Below are positions 63,423 to 64,000 of a stretch of DNA of 64,000 nucleotides, piece after piece. Source of the DNA: UBA12481 sp012523435 (GTDB lineage Bacteria; Bacteroidota; Bacteroidia; Bacteroidales; UBA12481); contig JAQUCP010000006.1 of the NCBI GenBank assembly GCA_028686135.1, positions 62,001 to 126,000 on the forward strand, written 5' to 3'. Under the pieces are notes generated by a model that did no database searches, had not been told where the DNA came from, and saw nothing but the letters and a program-made list of their open reading frames with translations. The position numbers were made by a program, and so were the translations under genes. Within the stretch, counting starts at the first letter, position 1, and every line of letters starts with the position of its first letter.

Positions 63423-64000
63423 CTAATGAATCACCACCGGCAGCGACACCTGCAAGCTGGCCGTGAGCAACTGCGTCAGAAGGTCTGGCGTGCCCACCAG
63501 GTAATTGCCGCAATAAACGATGGTGCGCTGATTTTCAAGCGCCTCCCTGACACTTTCCGGCGTTTTCTCCTTCGCGAAAATTAGCGTCACCGTCCGGTGC
63601 CGGTCGGGCGTATAGGCATAATGGCTCACCCCGTGGATGTCTGAATTCCCGAGCAGAGTAAGGTGGTACCTTTGGGCCAGGACGAGCGTCTCGGGCCAGA
63701 ACTCATCGCCGTTGCAGATCTCAATGCCGTTGATCTGACCCTGTTCCATCAGCTGGTAAAACCCTTCGTCAACCGGCGCATTCCCGTCCTTGGCCCGGGA
63801 GGTCCAGCCCGGATGGTTCCAGAACACGAATCCGCCCTGGTCTTTTGCCGCCTTGATCCGGATCGAGGGGGTCTTGTTCTTGAGTACGGTATCGTTCTGA
63901 TTGTTAATAAACAACGCGTTGAAATGATCCGATGTGGCGGAGATCTCCCCTCCCGGGATCATGATCAATGGCTTGTTTTTGGCCGCATTGAGGATGAGCT
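63423..64000 (-). CDS. PHP-domain phosphodiesterase-like protein (partial, C-terminus cut short)
   Basis: The frame is open from the right edge (LILNAAKNKPLIMIPGGEIS, so the true start lies outside) to a stop at 63423. PHP-family metal motifs are present: FWNHPGW and LLGNSDIHG, then REALENQRTIVYCGNYLVGTPDLL. Relatives continue for a further 60-80 residues of beta-rich tail after this point, but here it ends with SLPVVIH and a stop. The gene is therefore probably truncated at its 3' side, where the gene-poor junction begins. Confidence 0.75.
   Translation of the reverse strand, partial: LILNAAKNKPLIMIPGGEISATSDHFNALFINNQNDTVLKNKTPSIRIKAAKDQGGFVFWNHPGWTSRAKDGNAPVDEGFYQLMEQGQINGIEICNGDEFWPETLVLAQRYHLTLLGNSDIHGVSHYAYTPDRHRTVTLIFAKEKTPESVREALENQRTIVYCGNYLVGTPDLLTQLLTASLQVSLPVVIH

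Overview
The window comes from a member of the Bacteroidota, probably an environmental Bacteroidales-type lineage. The signs are a type IX secretion protein gene (porQ) beside cmk, C-terminal type IX sorting domains, TTG-N20-TAnnTTTG-like promoters, type B ribosomal protein L31, and the hpt-adk-obgE order. Most of the window looks balanced in base composition. The stretch from about 57.8 to 63.4 kb is visibly AT-rich and looks acquired.

Layout. 0-5.8 kb: tail of a type IX-sorted protein, a methyltransferase with an internal deletion, a membrane protein, and an operon of a Tat-exported Gfo/Idh/MocA oxidoreductase with a HEAT/double-DUF1080 protein (processing of sugar derivatives). 5.9-7.9 kb: a secreted PNGase F-like protein. 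7.9-13.2 kb (minus strand): bL31, Lon protease, a polysaccharide flippase and an AI-2E family permease. 13.3-17.5 kb: a GNAT-like protein, tRNA-His with its promoter and terminator, a DMT transporter, porQ and cmk. 17.4-23.9 kb (minus strand): an export operon of three lipoprotein adaptors, a MacB-like permease and TolC, with no ATPase gene. 24.2-30.2 kb: pfkA, then priA, a class IV aminotransferase, a PatB-type lyase and a TIGR01777 epimerase-like protein. 30.2-33.4 kb (minus strand): two outer-membrane barrel-like proteins and purE. 33.4-36.2 kb: hpt, adk, obgE and a PAP2 phosphatase.

The most unusual part is 36.3-57.7 kb, where every gene is on the plus strand. It holds a cytoplasmic YD-repeat protein and an ABC importer with one lipoprotein binding protein, one tandem binding protein and one lobe-deleted binding protein. 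It also holds a STAS protein, a PrsW-like protease, a second (NMT1/THI5-type) binding lipoprotein that overlaps a Cache-HAMP-GAF histidine kinase, and a receiver-PP2C (RsbU-like) phosphatase. Next come a metallopeptidase-propeller-barrel protein, a porin-like protein, an RsbW-like kinase, a STAS protein and a STAS-X-protein-kinase-like fusion. The unknown domain X is shared by the first and last STAS proteins, which ties the two ends of the region together. I infer a sensory system in which ligand binding in the periplasm feeds a phosphorelay that controls a STAS/anti-sigma partner switch. No sigma factor or other final target is visible in the window.

57.7-64 kb: structured non-coding DNA, a decayed IS4-family element with inverted ends and a 10-bp direct repeat on each side, an AT-rich type IX-secreted glycoside hydrolase and a methyltransferase, a gene-poor stretch, and a PHP-domain phosphodiesterase gene that runs off the right edge and appears cut short at its C-terminus.
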